From contig JADJNW010000001.1 in NCBI GenBank assembly GCA_016714085.1, forward strand, positions 806,001-870,000: a stretch of DNA of 64,000 nt, written 5' to 3'. This document shows, piece by piece, positions 62,860-64,000 of the stretch. Numbering within the stretch: position 1 is the stretch's first letter; each line of letters begins with the position of its first letter. The position numbers were made by a program, and so were the translations under genes. Source of the stretch: Saprospiraceae bacterium (GTDB lineage: Bacteria; Bacteroidota; Bacteroidia; Chitinophagales; Saprospiraceae). The notes beneath the pieces were generated by a model that did not search any database, had not been told where the DNA came from, and was given only the letters and a program-made list of their open reading frames with translations.

Positions 62860-64000
62860 ATGCGGCGACTACTACTACTCACAATTTGCACTTTATTGCT
62901 TGGAACAACGGTGGCACAGTCTATTTGTGCGGAAGGATTGTCAGAATTGATTGTCGAAATCAAAACCGACAGTTATGGCTATGAAACTTCCTGGAAACTC
63001 GAAAGCAGCACTGGAACGCTTTATGCTTCTGTAATGCCCAATTCTTACGCCAACCAAACCCTTTATCGGGATACCATTTGCTTACCGCTTGATACTTGTG
63101 TGACCTTCACGATTTTCGATGAATTCGGCGATGGTATGGGCGCTTTGGGCTATTATATGCTCGTTCTTGATGGTGATACCTTAAAGCGAGGCGCTGCATT
63201 CCGGGAGTTTGAATCGTTCTCATTTCAATGCGCGCAAGGCGAAATTTGCTCCAAAGCGATCCTTGCTACCCCTGGAGAACGCATTGCTACGTTGGAAGAT
63301 ACCTGGTATGTTTTCACCCCTGGCGCGACCGGGATTTACCGCATTTCTACCTGTGAATCAAACGATTGTGATACTAAAATCTGGATATATGACAAATGCG
63401 ATGGCATCACTGTTGCAGAAGATAACCAAAGCACCATTTTTTTCAACGATGATGAAAATCCTTGTGCGCCCCAGGCAGAAGTAAAGGGTTATTTCCAAAA
63501 AAATAAAAAATATTATATCCGGATTGGTGATAAAGCAAATGCTTGTACGAGCGACATTTGGTGGGAATTGGTATTTGAAGGGCCGGTTCGTGGTTGTATG
63601 GATCCAATGTCCTGCAATTATAATCCTTTGGCAACGATAGATGATGGTTCTTGCTTGCCACAAGGGCATTCGGGTTGCCCAGCGGGGCCTGATTTGCGCG
63701 TACGACAGGACTCGCTGCGGCGCTCTATTCGCTTGGATACGGTTCATGCCAATGATTACTGTTTGATTGAAGAAGGCTGCTTGCGGGGTTACGGCGTCCG
63801 ACAAGTAATGCGTTTTTCTACAATCATTGAAAACATTGGTGAACGGGATTATTTCATTGGCAAACCATCTTATGATAATCCTCAATTTAGTTATAATAAT
63901 TGTCATAATCATTTTCATTATGATAGCTATGCGGAATACCTTTTATTTCGGGAAGATGGTTCAGAAATTCCCCTTGGTTTCAAAAATGGTTTTTGCATTA
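62860..64000 (+). CDS. Secreted lysyl oxidase-domain protein (runs off the window)
   Basis: From the ATG at 62860 (MRRLLLLTICTLLLG, a signal peptide) 380 codons remain open. Several Cys-rich beta domains come first (CVTFTIFDEFGDGMGALGYY; TCESNDCDTKIWIYDKC), then the Bacteroidota linker RGCMDPMSCNYNPLATIDDG. From about residue 310 the sequence turns into a lysyl-oxidase-like domain (MRFSTIIENIGERDYFIGK, then YNNCHNHFHYDSYAEYLL with the copper His cluster and GFKNGFC). Such enzymes oxidise amines to aldehydes to cross-link proteins. The rest, including the quinone Tyr/Lys, lies outside. Confidence 0.8.
   Translation, partial: MRRLLLLTICTLLLGTTVAQSICAEGLSELIVEIKTDSYGYETSWKLESSTGTLYASVMPNSYANQTLYRDTICLPLDTCVTFTIFDEFGDGMGALGYYMLVLDGDTLKRGAAFREFESFSFQCAQGEICSKAILATPGERIATLEDTWYVFTPGATGIYRISTCESNDCDTKIWIYDKCDGITVAEDNQSTIFFNDDENPCAPQAEVKGYFQKNKKYYIRIGDKANACTSDIWWELVFEGPVRGCMDPMSCNYNPLATIDDGSCLPQGHSGCPAGPDLRVRQDSLRRSIRLDTVHANDYCLIEEGCLRGYGVRQVMRFSTIIENIGERDYFIGKPSYDNPQFSYNNCHNHFHYDSYAEYLLFREDGSEIPLGFKNGFCI

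Overview
The window is a stretch of a Bacteroidota genome, most likely a Saprospiria-type (Lewinella/Haliscomenobacter-like) bacterium. The evidence is a moderately AT-rich composition, TonB receptors with a carboxypeptidase-regulatory-like N-terminus, ECF sigma/anti-sigma/beta-barrel pairs, a secreted protein with the Bacteroidota 'GC.DP.ACNYNP' repeat, Sec-type clade II nitrous oxide reductase, and promoters of the Bacteroidota form TTTG-N20-TAnnTTTG. No phage, insertion sequence or CRISPR array is visible.

Layout. 0-9.8 kb: a DPP-IV peptidase end, an ScfR-like acyl-CoA-responsive regulator, a fatty-acid oxidation multienzyme, an ECF sigma/anti-sigma pair, and small enzymes. 9.8-10.25 kb: a gene-free gap with an orphan terminator (possible sRNA). 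10.25-18.9 kb: an aspartoacylase, a giant metallophosphoesterase/beta-barrel protein, and an oxidative-stress group (MsrB, MsrA, glutathione peroxidase, OsmC); a 243-bp homopolymer block disrupts msrA. 19-29.9 kb: an iron (or manganese) island with a TonB receptor, thioredoxin, membrane-anchored DtxR-FeoA-FeoA regulator, FeoB in two pieces, Dps, then FeoA and a second FeoB. Candidate DtxR-type operators lie before the receptor and before feoA. 30-44 kb: Lon (three pieces), a run of five exported hydrolases read from one strand, AraC, and ParE (two pieces). 44-53 kb: a GH3-family gene with a damaged 3' end, a 21-bp-period repeat tract, NhaD, an ECF42/YCII pair, and a sodium symporter with a small membrane partner. 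53-62.6 kb: a denitrification/NO island with nosZ-(208 aa)-nosL-nosD-nosF-nosY and ric (ytfE-like) on the minus strand, and an Rrf2 regulator, a cytochrome c and a His-rich membrane protein on the plus strand. 62.6 kb to the end: initiator tRNA and a secreted lysyl-oxidase-domain protein that runs off the window.

How it fits together. The strongest new signal is regulatory. A nearly identical 22-bp palindrome sits upstream of ric, nosZ and the Rrf2 gene, and two TGAT-N4-ATCA (FNR/DNR-type) boxes accompany it, which suggests one NO/oxygen-responsive regulon controlling N2O reduction and Fe-S/NO repair. The iron island similarly links a promoter-embedded DtxR core to a regulator encoded in the same operon.

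Caution. At least ten one- or two-base breaks interrupt otherwise conserved genes (lon, parE, feoB, rrf2, GH3, a nucleotidyltransferase). Because lon and parE should be intact in a living cell, many are probably sequence or assembly errors rather than pseudogenes.
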